DNA from: Opitutaceae bacterium
Lineage (GTDB): Bacteria > Verrucomicrobiota > Verrucomicrobiia > Opitutales > Opitutaceae
Assembly: GCA_028688225.1 (NCBI GenBank)
Contig: JAQTYQ010000005.1
Coordinates: forward strand, 108,541-172,540
Direction of reading: 5' to 3'
Length of the DNA: 64,000 bases
Of this stretch, positions 53,601 to 60,618 are shown one piece after another (the first letter of the stretch is position 1; each line of letters opens with the position of its first letter). The position numbers and the translations under genes were made by a program. Below the pieces are notes generated by a model, which had not been told where the DNA came from, ran no database searches, and saw only the letters and a list, made by a program, of their open reading frames with translations.

Positions 53601-56434
53601 ACGAGCAACGCGTCGGATCGGCCAGTGCCATCTGTTCATTTCCTTGCAGGGACTCCAGTCTTCCGCTCCGCGTTTCGCTCACAGCAAAGGAGGCACTGGC
53701 CCGGCCGGGCGCGGCTTCGACCGTGGGAGTCAAGGTCGCCCTTCCCAGCGGGAAGTCCGTAAAAGCGGAACTTGGTATTACGGTATTCGACGAGGCGGTG
53801 GCGATACTCGCCGGCCGGTCAGGTCAGATCAACCCCGTGGGCTTCGGGCAGATTCAACACATCACCTCCGTCAGAAGTGAGTCGTTTGGCTCACGCCTTA
53901 CTAACGAACCGGCGCCGATGGCGGACAATCGGCTGGGAGAAATACCCTTGGCGACTAGCACGGGGGTAATAAGCCCAGGCTCAGGGGGCTATCCCGGCGG
54001 GATCTACGTGACGGATGAAAGCGATGGAGAAGTTGTCCTCCTGTCTCCGTTTTGCGTCGAGTCTGCCGAGGACGAAGGATACCAAGCTTCAGAGACGCTG
54101 GCGGGCACGCGCGTTCGCACGGAGCTGCGCGATGTGAGGCCGATGAATGCTGTCGAAGGAGCCGATCCTAGTCTCAAGATCGAAGTCCGGCGGCACTTCA
54201 GTTCGACCGCCTTCTGGGCGCCGGACATTGTGACGAGCGACACAGGCGAAGCCACGGTATCGTTCAAATACCCGGACAATCTCACGCAGTGGCGGCTCGA
54301 GGCCTACGCCGTCGGTGCTGATGGGAACACTTTTGGCCGCACTGCAGCGTACACGCGCACATCGCTGCCGTTTCAGGCGCGACTCCAATTGCCACGGTTT
54401 CTGGTGGCCGGTGATACCGTGGAGCCAACAGCGGTGCTGGTCAACCGCACTGATTCCGACACAATAGCCAGCGCCGAATTGAATGTGACCGGTCCTGTCG
54501 TGGCAATGGACCCGACGCAACAATCGAGGAATGGAATCGCGATCGCAAAGCAAGGTGAAGCCCATACCGCCTGGACCGTCCGGGCCAAAGCCGCCGGGGA
54601 GGCGGAACTGACCCTCAAAGGCCGGACTGAAAGCGATGGCGATGCGCTCGTGCGGACTCTCACCATACTCGAAGATGGCATTCAGCAGCAGACGGCGGCG
54701 ACGGGGAAGCTCGCCCCTGACGCGAATTCGCTCGTGCTGAAACTCGAACTGCCCGGATCATTGGATCCTAGACGGACGCGGGTAACCGTGCAACTCGTCC
54801 CGAGCTACGCTGCGGCCATTTTGGACGCGCTTCCCTATCTCGTGGACTATCCCTACGGCTGTGTGGAGCAGACTATGAGCCGCTTTCTTCCGGCGGCGAT
54901 CGTGCAAAAGACCCTGACGGACCTAGGGCTAAGCGCTGCAGAAGTGGAGCAGCGCATTCTCCGCAATGAAACAAAAGCCGATGCAAGGCGTCGTTCAGCC
55001 ACCGGGGGCTTGAACAAGATCGGTGACGTCGCCCAGAAGAGCCTCGCCCGTCTTGCCGAAGCTCAGCGCAGTGATGGCGGCTTCGGATGGTGGCCGGGAG
55101 CTGGATCCACCAATCTCTGGATGACCAGTTATGTTGCCTGGGGTTTAGCCGTCGCCCGGACTGCAGGAATTGACGTGCCAACCCAGCTCGAAGCCAACAC
55201 GCAGCATGCGCTCGTTCGAGCGCTGTCAATTGACGAAGACGTGACTGACGAGCACGCGTGGGCCCTCGCTGCACTGGCTCACGCGAGATTTGACGACAAG
55301 AATTCAAATACGACCGTGCAGGCAGCCTTCGAACGCGTATTCGCCGCGCGCGAGAAACTCTCGGCGACTGGCCGTGCTTGCCTGGCCCAGGCGGCAGCCA
55401 GGCTGAGCAGCGCCGAACAGCGGGCCATCCTTCTGCGCAATTTGGAAAACGGCCTGGAACGGGTTCGTTCCCCCGATCTCGGTGACACGGCGCACTGGGG
55501 CGAGACTGCGGGCTACTGGCGGGCGACGGATGGGGCTGTCGAAGCGACTTCGCTCACGTTGCTGGCGTTGCTTGAACTCAACCCGAAACACCCACTCGTC
55601 GATCCGGCGACGAACTGGCTGGTGCTTAACCGCCGCAGTTCGCACTGGCAGAGTACCCGAGACAGTGCTTTCGCCGTCCTCGCGCTTACCCGGTACATCG
55701 CGCAACGCCGCGAACTCGGCGGCGAAGTCGAAGCAGAGCTTTTCGCAAACGGCGATAGTCTTGGACGGGTGAAACTGAATCGGGATTCTCTGCTGAAGAA
55801 TCCGGTGGGCGTTACGGTGCCGACGGCGGCGCTCCGGCCCGGGACAAATTCGTTCACGCTAAGGCGCGTTGCCGGCAAAGGCCCACTCTACGTCATGCCG
55901 GTGGCCTCGGCATGGGCAGCGGGTGATGCCGTGAAACCTGCCGGGCACATGGTGAGCGTTGTGCGCGGCTTCGTGCGCCAGAAATCCGAGCCGACCCTGA
56001 TTGGAACCTTGAAGATCACACCGGAGCCATTACCTGATGGCGGAAGTGCGACGGCAGGGGAACGGGTCACTGCAATAGTGAAGATCACTGTGCCGAACGA
56101 TCTGGAATACGTGATGATCGAAGTGCCCAAACCAGCGGGCTGCGAGCCGCTCAATGCCCTGAGCGGCTGGGATGCTAGAATTCACAAGGCGATGGAGACA
56201 TCAGAGAGTGCCGGGCAGGACGAAGGCGAACCGATCTACCGCGAGGAGCGCGACGACAAGAGCGTGTTCTTCCTCGACAGCCTTGATGCTGGCACCTGGG
56301 AAATTCGCTTCGGCATGCGCGCGGTTACTCCCGGAGATTTCCGGGCATTGCCGGTGCAGGTGACTGCGATGTATGTGCCTGAAATCGCTGCAAACTCAGG
56401 CGCCCAACGCGTAAAGATTCAGCGAGCCCGGTGA
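50618..56434 (+). CDS. Alpha-2-macroglobulin family protein with thioester
   Basis: 1938-aa secreted protein that traps proteases: cleavage of a bait region exposes a reactive thioester. Signal peptide 1-34 (no lipobox, so not an obvious lipoprotein). An N-terminal helical region (35-290) precedes repeated MG-type beta domains, including FDRPIYRPGETVHWKLIAR near residue 530. The bait region is expected near 1090-1175 and is followed by the A2M domain (FWAPDIVTSDTGEATVSFKYPD). The thioester C1415-V-E-Q1418 is in YPYGCVEQTMSRF, and an alpha-alpha toroid (LAEAQRSDGGFGWWPG) follows. Residues 1139-1172 read LSPFCVESAEDEGYQA...TLAGTRVRT, like the leader of TonB receptors of this phylum. The usual partner pbpC is absent. 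It is cargo of the tRNA-Phe element. Confidence 0.92.
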   Translation: MPLHTRSPAPAVPFALSWLVLLIAFSFASPTLRAAVGASYEQELAAAKALGSEGSWAKAREAYAGALTLAPNRDSHRWCELWLEDATWRGEATLRLSAYRAGVKKHLDAYNSFLKPYADGQLRDEFWMAALQSEADFERSRNDFRHWSMRLDIADYLANQAPSAEAARRYVGFLRQLFALSGPIYGWPDGRLLAHLDNGARIGAMADDRAWCLLLIASLSAEKADLSLTERDELWRSALVGSHATLWEPLVRAEELIWRIRRRCGKNPPEGSPADAAAALVALEAMRSELSPLSGAEAAQAVKALQAFGQRLAERKLILTAPEQVPQGTPVRFSFGAANLQSLHATLVQQPLKSWLAAAANDNEERDADERIIREWDVALADVRRGAWTTNAVEAAPRLDPGIYQLRLVGSAGAESVSQTAEFIVSDFGGVAFTDENGVTDVFVERLVTGEPVPNAAVKGFVGAHEVPIGPLETKTDVEGRFRIPALTPESDSGRTEILAAAVDGQPIALKRWVRGRGRFVDRMILDAIFDRPIYRPGETVHWKLIARERDRGRFVLPSETPGLVLGVELNNEPIFGPAPLKFDSFGTAQGELVIPATAKPGEANIVVGVGEDEKAKRLGWLHEVFRVDNFVVPAIEAKIELASGVDSLRPGRAITVRANVSYLSGGPVTDAKVECRFSCSWFAAADEQGRFPAGPEAQTWMQALAREPQRGKTDAAGVAEFKLQLPPDLADSWLSADVSVLPDGAAEVKARSAWGINRSGVFLDTQEWRQPLETRPGADLIFDGRILSGANAPVPFHGIARLVELSWAEAWLDPTGSVVVGVDLARVPRGREPLGQNGDRSAWRRLHGGYSETIVATQPVSTDAQGRFNARFKVPRTGVFQIQVYRDDTLVIGGDRDLTVGPTVFAVDTQTETLSLPPDQGFILGPSSVAPAQPFDLLAVLPEGIKSGWINLCGEDSVITQRIVPHGRVAHITIGRPPALAGYARAELVWRTSDEQRVGSASAICSFPCRDSSLPLRVSLTAKEALARPGAASTVGVKVALPSGKSVKAELGITVFDEAVAILAGRSGQINPVGFGQIQHITSVRSESFGSRLTNEPAPMADNRLGEIPLATSTGVISPGSGGYPGGIYVTDESDGEVVLLSPFCVESAEDEGYQASETLAGTRVRTELRDVRPMNAVEGADPSLKIEVRRHFSSTAFWAPDIVTSDTGEATVSFKYPDNLTQWRLEAYAVGADGNTFGRTAAYTRTSLPFQARLQLPRFLVAGDTVEPTAVLVNRTDSDTIASAELNVTGPVVAMDPTQQSRNGIAIAKQGEAHTAWTVRAKAAGEAELTLKGRTESDGDALVRTLTILEDGIQQQTAATGKLAPDANSLVLKLELPGSLDPRRTRVTVQLVPSYAAAILDALPYLVDYPYGCVEQTMSRFLPAAIVQKTLTDLGLSAAEVEQRILRNETKADARRRSATGGLNKIGDVAQKSLARLAEAQRSDGGFGWWPGAGSTNLWMTSYVAWGLAVARTAGIDVPTQLEANTQHALVRALSIDEDVTDEHAWALAALAHARFDDKNSNTTVQAAFERVFAAREKLSATGRACLAQAAARLSSAEQRAILLRNLENGLERVRSPDLGDTAHWGETAGYWRATDGAVEATSLTLLALLELNPKHPLVDPATNWLVLNRRSSHWQSTRDSAFAVLALTRYIAQRRELGGEVEAELFANGDSLGRVKLNRDSLLKNPVGVTVPTAALRPGTNSFTLRRVAGKGPLYVMPVASAWAAGDAVKPAGHMVSVVRGFVRQKSEPTLIGTLKITPEPLPDGGSATAGERVTAIVKITVPNDLEYVMIEVPKPAGCEPLNALSGWDARIHKAMETSESAGQDEGEPIYREERDDKSVFFLDSLDAGTWEIRFGMRAVTPGDFRALPVQVTAMYVPEIAANSGAQRVKIQRAR

Positions 56435-56529
56435 ATCGGCTCGGTTTTTCGGGGCATCGCTGCTGATCGAAGCGCAGGGCTGAACCGCTTGGTCTGCTCG
56501 ACTACCCTTAACGCCGCAGCGAGCTCTTC

Positions 56530-56553
56530 AAAAGTGGCCCAGAAATGGCCCAG
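56530..56553 (+). repeat. 24-bp repeat near right end (possible integrase arm site)
   Basis: Identical to 45953-45976. It lies 48 bp inside the right attachment site, in the non-coding stretch after the macroglobulin gene. Symmetric placement near both ends and the doubled TGGCCCAG octamer suggest recombinase or accessory-protein binding. Confidence 0.85.
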
Positions 56554-56601
56554 TGAATTTTCGACAGGAAAGCGAGGCTTCGGTATCTCGTTGCTGGTAA
56601 A

Positions 56602-56677
<76 letters not shown>

Positions 56678-57126
56678 GAAAGCGAAAGACGGTCAGCAAA
56701 AGAAGGGCGCCGGATGACGTCAACGGGGAATTCGCCCGGCGCGCGATCTTGAAATCGTGGCATGAAGCCGCTCCTACAACTTTTGTTTCGGAATCCGAAG
56801 CAAAAGTGTCCTCCGAAGCTTCAGCGAAGGAGGATATTACCCTCGGGAGGCGGAGCCGGTTAGCCGGATATTTCACACCTACAGTGTACACCCTGGACAA
56901 CCTGCAAACTGGAGTGGCGACGCCCCCGCCAGCCTCCGCCAAGGCTTCGGCCCGGTCCGTCGCCGAAACGCGGTCTCGCCGTAGGCCGGAGGGCGAAGGC
57001 GGATCGCCGTTTTTCAGAGAGACACGCGACGAGGGCGTCGCGTCCCCATGAAATACCCGGGTTCGTCCGGCAGACCTTCCCCGCCCTGTTTGCGTTTGGC
57101 GGCGAGCTGCGTTGCTTTGCCGCATC
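56678..57126. other. 449-bp gap with palindromic repeats
   Basis: No gene supported. It contains the inverted partner of the 45712 repeat (56779-56844) and, at about 56921-57046, two GGCGACGCC / GGGCGTCGCG half-sites in opposite orientation around a GC-rich spacer, another REP-like arrangement. The HtrA-type gene promoter should be at its right end. Confidence 0.5.
56779..56844. repeat. Palindromic repeat, inverted copy of 45712-45775
   Basis: Read on the minus strand it matches the left copy through GAGGGTAA, ATCCTCCTTCGC, CGGAGGACACTTTTG and TTCGGATTCCGAAAC, differing mainly in the short spacer. It lies outside the element. Confidence 0.85.
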
Positions 57127-58170
57127 ATGGTCGCCTTTCCTCACGCCTTCGCCGCCAAGGATTCATCCGTCACCGGTCCCGAACGGGTGGACCCGGTCCG
57201 GCGTCATGCGATCGACCGCACCGACCTGCTCGACGCCTACTCGGAGGCGGTCGCTAGCGCGGTCGAGAAGACCCAGGCCGCAGTGGTCCACATCGAGGTG
57301 CGCGGCGCGGGTTCGTCCGCGGCGGACGGCACCGCTGGCGGCAGCGGCTCGGGATTTTTTATCTCCCCCGACGGCTACCTCATGACCAACAGCCACGTGG
57401 TCCACGGCGCGGGCGAAATCCGGGTGTTTCTCGCCGACGGCCGACGGCTGGCAGCCGAACTGGTCGGCGACGACCCCGAGACCGACCTCGCCGTCCTCCG
57501 CGTTGGCGGCGGCGACTTCACCCACCTGGCCTTTGCCGATTCCAACGAAATCCGTCCGGGGCAGATCGCCATCGCCTTGGGGAGCCCGATGGGATTCCAG
57601 CAAACTATCACCGCCGGCATCGTCAGCGGCCTGGGCCGCTCGCTGCGCAGCGCCTCCGGCCGGCTGATCGACAATATCATCCAGACCGATGCGGCGCTCA
57701 ATCCCGGCAATTCCGGCGGCCCCCTCGTCAATACGCGGGGCGAGGTCATCGGCGTCAATACCGCCATCATCCGGCCGGCGCAGGGCATCTGCTTCGCCAT
57801 CGCCAGCAACATCGCGCGCTGGGTCGCCGGCTGGCTTATCAAGGATGGGCTCATCCGCCGCAGTTCCCTCGGCATCGCCGGCCAGAACGTGCCGCTGCTG
57901 CGCAAGCTGGTGCGCCATTACCGACTGCAGGTCGAGACCGGCGTGCTCGTCGCGGCGGTCGAGCCCGGCAGTCCCGCCGCCACCGCCCGCCTGCGGGAAG
58001 GCGACATCATCATCGGCCTTGATGACGAACCCATCGCGGCGATCGACGCGCTGCACAAGCAGCTCACTGCCGAGCGCATCGGCCGGCCCTCCACGCTGAC
58101 GATCCTGCGCCACACCGAGCGGCTGACGCTCCCGGTCTGGCCGCAGGAATCGCCCGGCCCGCAAAATTGA
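57127..58170 (+). CDS. HtrA/DegP-type serine protease with PDZ domain
   Basis: 347-aa chymotrypsin-fold protease. The catalytic triad is H90 (TNSHVV), D120 (DPETDLAVL) and S196 (LNPGNSGGPL). One PDZ domain lies at about 255-335 (TGVLVAAVEPGSPAATARLREGDIIIGLDD). No signal peptide or membrane helix is evident at the chosen ATG (MVAFPHAFAAKDSS), whereas DegP/DegS relatives are exported. The protein may therefore be cytoplasmic, or the true start may differ: a TTG/GTG upstream adds only a few residues. The role is probably quality control of damaged proteins. It is a single gene outside the tRNA-Phe element. Confidence 0.9.
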   Translation: MVAFPHAFAAKDSSVTGPERVDPVRRHAIDRTDLLDAYSEAVASAVEKTQAAVVHIEVRGAGSSAADGTAGGSGSGFFISPDGYLMTNSHVVHGAGEIRVFLADGRRLAAELVGDDPETDLAVLRVGGGDFTHLAFADSNEIRPGQIAIALGSPMGFQQTITAGIVSGLGRSLRSASGRLIDNIIQTDAALNPGNSGGPLVNTRGEVIGVNTAIIRPAQGICFAIASNIARWVAGWLIKDGLIRRSSLGIAGQNVPLLRKLVRHYRLQVETGVLVAAVEPGSPAATARLREGDIIIGLDDEPIAAIDALHKQLTAERIGRPSTLTILRHTERLTLPVWPQESPGPQN

Positions 58171-58536
58171 CGTACCGTCATCGGCCTCAGGCCACGAGCG
58201 CAAGGGTTGACTGTGCCCAACCAATCCTTCTTCGGCGCCGCTTGGCGGAACTCCTGTGGGAGTGAGCGGGAAGCCCGAACAGCACCTGGCAGTTAGGCAG
58301 CCCTGAGGCTGTTGGTTGGGAATGCAGGGGCCTGCTTGCCCGCGCCGCGGCGGCGGGGCTGGCAGGCGATCTGATCTCCGTGAGAAGCATTTTGCCGCCA
58401 CCAGCCCAGGAAACCTGCTCGGCCCGGCTCCCCGCGCTAACTCGCACGAATACCCATCCTCAGGGCTACTTGATCTTGTTGGGCTTACTTTTATATATTG
58501 ACCTACTATTTCATCTGTGTCTCCCTTTTATCCGAA
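58171..58536. other. 366-bp gap before the toxin-antitoxin pair
   Basis: No gene seen. The left two thirds are GC-rich with no clear repeat. The last 80 bp turn AT-rich and hold the likely promoter of the antitoxin gene. Confidence 0.45.
58470..58499 (+). promoter_or_regulatory. Likely promoter of the vapBC-type pair
   Basis: TTGATC (58470-58475) and TATATT (58494-58499) are spaced 18 bp in an AT-rich patch 37 bp before the antitoxin ATG, a good sigma-70 match within a GC-rich neighbourhood. Antitoxin binding nearby would give the usual autorepression. Confidence 0.45.
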
Positions 58537-58776
58537 ATGACAACCCAAGTCGAGACGGTCTACTTTTCCAGCAAAGGGCAGGTGGTGATTCCCCGGCGGC
58601 TCCGGCGGGAGTTTGAAATTGAGGAAGGCACCCGGGCCTCGGTGCAGGCCACGTCACAGGGTATCCTGATCAAGCCGCTCACGCGCACCTACATCAGAAG
58701 CCTGCGGGGATCGCTCAAGGGCCACGGCGTGATGAAAGCGCTGATGGAAGACCGGAAACGCGAACGGGAGCTGTGA
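58537..58776 (+). CDS. AbrB/MazE-type antitoxin
   Basis: 79 aa. A swapped-hairpin DNA-binding domain is seen at residues 6-48: VETVYFSSKGQVVIPRRLRREFEIEEGTRASVQATSQGILIKPL, the SpoVT/AbrB pattern (S-x-K-G-Q-x-x-I-P). The charged C-terminal tail (SLRGSLKGHGVMKALMEDRKREREL) is the usual toxin-neutralising part. ATG 58537; 1 bp separates its stop from the toxin start. As in other type II modules it should bind its own promoter. Confidence 0.9.
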   Translation: MTTQVETVYFSSKGQVVIPRRLRREFEIEEGTRASVQATSQGILIKPLTRTYIRSLRGSLKGHGVMKALMEDRKREREL

Positions 58777-58777
58777 C

Positions 58778-59185
58778 ATGGCCACCAAGGTCCTGGACAG
58801 TTGGGCGCTCATCGCCTTTTTCGAAGACGAGCCAGCGGCGGAAGATGTGGAAAAGTTGCTGCAACAGTCGGCGGACGGCAGGCACAAACTCCTGCTGAGC
58901 GCCGTGAACTGGGGTGAGGTTTACTACAGCACCATGCGGGAGGTGTCACAGGAGGCGGCCGAGCAGAAGGCGCGGGAAATCGCCTCCCTCCCCATTGACA
59001 TCATCGGTGTCGGCGACGATTTGGCGCTGGTCCGACAGGCGGCAATCTACAAGGCCACCCACAAGATGTCCTACGCCGATTGCTTTGCCGCAGCTCTGGC
59101 CAAGCTCAGAAACGCCGAGCTCGTCACCGGCGACCCGGAGTTCAAGGAGGTCGAACAGGCAATCAAGATTCAGTGGCTTGCGTAG
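58778..59185 (+). CDS. vapC: VapC-type PIN-domain toxin
   Basis: 135-aa PIN-fold ribonuclease. Acidic residues: D7 (KVLDSWALIAFF), E47 (SAVNWGEVYY), and the later D residues in SYADCFAAALA and TGDPEF, matching the four-acid metal site. Known VapC toxins cut tRNA or rRNA and stop translation unless bound by antitoxin. Together with the AbrB-type gene directly upstream it forms a complete, probably active toxin-antitoxin pair. Length and start are normal. Confidence 0.92.
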   Translation: MATKVLDSWALIAFFEDEPAAEDVEKLLQQSADGRHKLLLSAVNWGEVYYSTMREVSQEAAEQKAREIASLPIDIIGVGDDLALVRQAAIYKATHKMSYADCFAAALAKLRNAELVTGDPEFKEVEQAIKIQWLA

Positions 59186-59223
59186 GACACAAGCAAGCTT
59201 CACGACAATCTATCGGGCCGTCT

Positions 59224-60618
59224 TCACTGCAGCCGGAACGGCAGGCGCTGCAGCCGTGAAATCATCTCGGCCTGAATGTCGGCCGTGTGCTGATCGCGCG
59301 CATTGTCGCCGGTCTTGATCGTTTTCGCGGCCAGGAAGTTGTCGATCACGGCGCAGTAATTGTTGTTCACCATGATGCCGAGCAGCTCGCCGGTCTTGCT
59401 GAACACGAGGTCCCCCGCCGAGGGGGTGAACTCGCCGACGAGGTGCTTGATGAACCGGTTGTCCATGCGCACGTATTGCGGTGTCGTCGAGTCGAGCTTG
59501 AAGGACACCTCGCCATAGCCCGAGCCGCCGTTGCTCACCAGCATGGCCTCGGTGAATTTGAACGGCTCCAGCGCCGTCTGGTAGACCTTGACGCCCAGGC
59601 GCGCCGCGAGATCGGACGGGACGGGGATGACAATGACGCGCGGATCAATCGAGAGGAAGTGGAACTCGGTGATGGACGCCGTCACGGGGGCGCGGCCGAA
59701 CTGCCCGGTGATGCGGGCCCAGTCGGCCGGCACTTCGTTACTGGTGACCGGAAACGGCGTCTCGTTGGCGTGGACGAGGGCATAAACGGCCTTCCCGTCG
59801 GTCACGAGCACGGTCCTGGTCTCCTTCTCCCGGTTGATGGTGCCGAAAAGGGATTTGCGGGAGGCGGTCAGCGTGGTGAACACGCGGTTGGCGAGGAAGT
59901 CGTTGAAGAGCACATTGGCGTTGATCGGGCGGTTCTCCCGGATCTCCTGCGCGATTTCCCCGGATTTTTCGGCAAGCTTGCCCACCCCCTCGGCGAGCTG
60001 CCCGGTCTGGGCGAGCGCCTTTTGGCGCTCCTGCCGCTCAACCTCGACCTGCTGTTTCGTCTCCGCAAGGTTTTCGCGCAGCAGCGTCTTTTCCTGTTCG
60101 GCCACCTTCACGGCCACGTTCAACCCCTCGATGCGCTGCTGGGCCTCGGCCTGCTGCCGCGAGAGCGCGCTGATCTGCTGCTGCTGGCGCTCGGTCTCCG
60201 CCTGCTTGGCCTCGAGGTCGCGCAGGATCTGCGCCAGCCGCTCCTTGGTCATGGCCGCGTCCTGCGAGGCGGCGGCGACGCGCTGGTTCAGCTCGCGGAC
60301 GTTCTGCTGCGTGACCGCGAGCGAGGACTCAAGCTGGGATTTGTCCGTCTGGAGCTGATGCAGGTTTTGCTCGCGGCCCTGGAGCTCGGCCTGCGTGGCC
60401 TGCAACTGCGCAGCCATCCGCTCGCGGGTGCCCTGTTCATCCTGCAACGAGAGGCGCATGAGCTCGACCAGATCCTGATTCTGCGGCGGCGAGTTGCCCG
60501 CCACCTCCGGCACGGGCGCCGTCCGCGGCTGGGTGGGCGCCGCCTTCTCCCATCGCGTCAGGGCGATGAGGTTGAGGAAGAGGAAGTCGATGACGATGAG
60601 AAGGAGCGTCTTGTTCAT
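59224..60618 (-). CDS. Membrane-anchored coiled-coil protein, unknown
   Basis: 464 aa: one N-terminal membrane helix (3-20), then a long coiled coil (about 50-225, rich in Q, E, R, A heptads: ELMRLSLQDEQGTRERMAAQLQ...). The C-terminal globular domain is about 190 residues. Its strands VIVIPVPSDLAARLGVKVY and GDLVFSKTGELLGIMVNNNYCAV resemble the C-terminal beta-barrel of trypsin-like proteases, but no catalytic triad is seen. It starts at ATG 60618, which overlaps the stop of the upstream membrane-protein gene by 4 bp. Topology (small anchor, periplasmic coiled coil, globular end) recalls spacer-type envelope proteins. Function unknown. Confidence 0.75.
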   Translation of the reverse strand: MNKTLLLIVIDFLFLNLIALTRWEKAAPTQPRTAPVPEVAGNSPPQNQDLVELMRLSLQDEQGTRERMAAQLQATQAELQGREQNLHQLQTDKSQLESSLAVTQQNVRELNQRVAAASQDAAMTKERLAQILRDLEAKQAETERQQQQISALSRQQAEAQQRIEGLNVAVKVAEQEKTLLRENLAETKQQVEVERQERQKALAQTGQLAEGVGKLAEKSGEIAQEIRENRPINANVLFNDFLANRVFTTLTASRKSLFGTINREKETRTVLVTDGKAVYALVHANETPFPVTSNEVPADWARITGQFGRAPVTASITEFHFLSIDPRVIVIPVPSDLAARLGVKVYQTALEPFKFTEAMLVSNGGSGYGEVSFKLDSTTPQYVRMDNRFIKHLVGEFTPSAGDLVFSKTGELLGIMVNNNYCAVIDNFLAAKTIKTGDNARDQHTADIQAEMISRLQRLPFRLQ

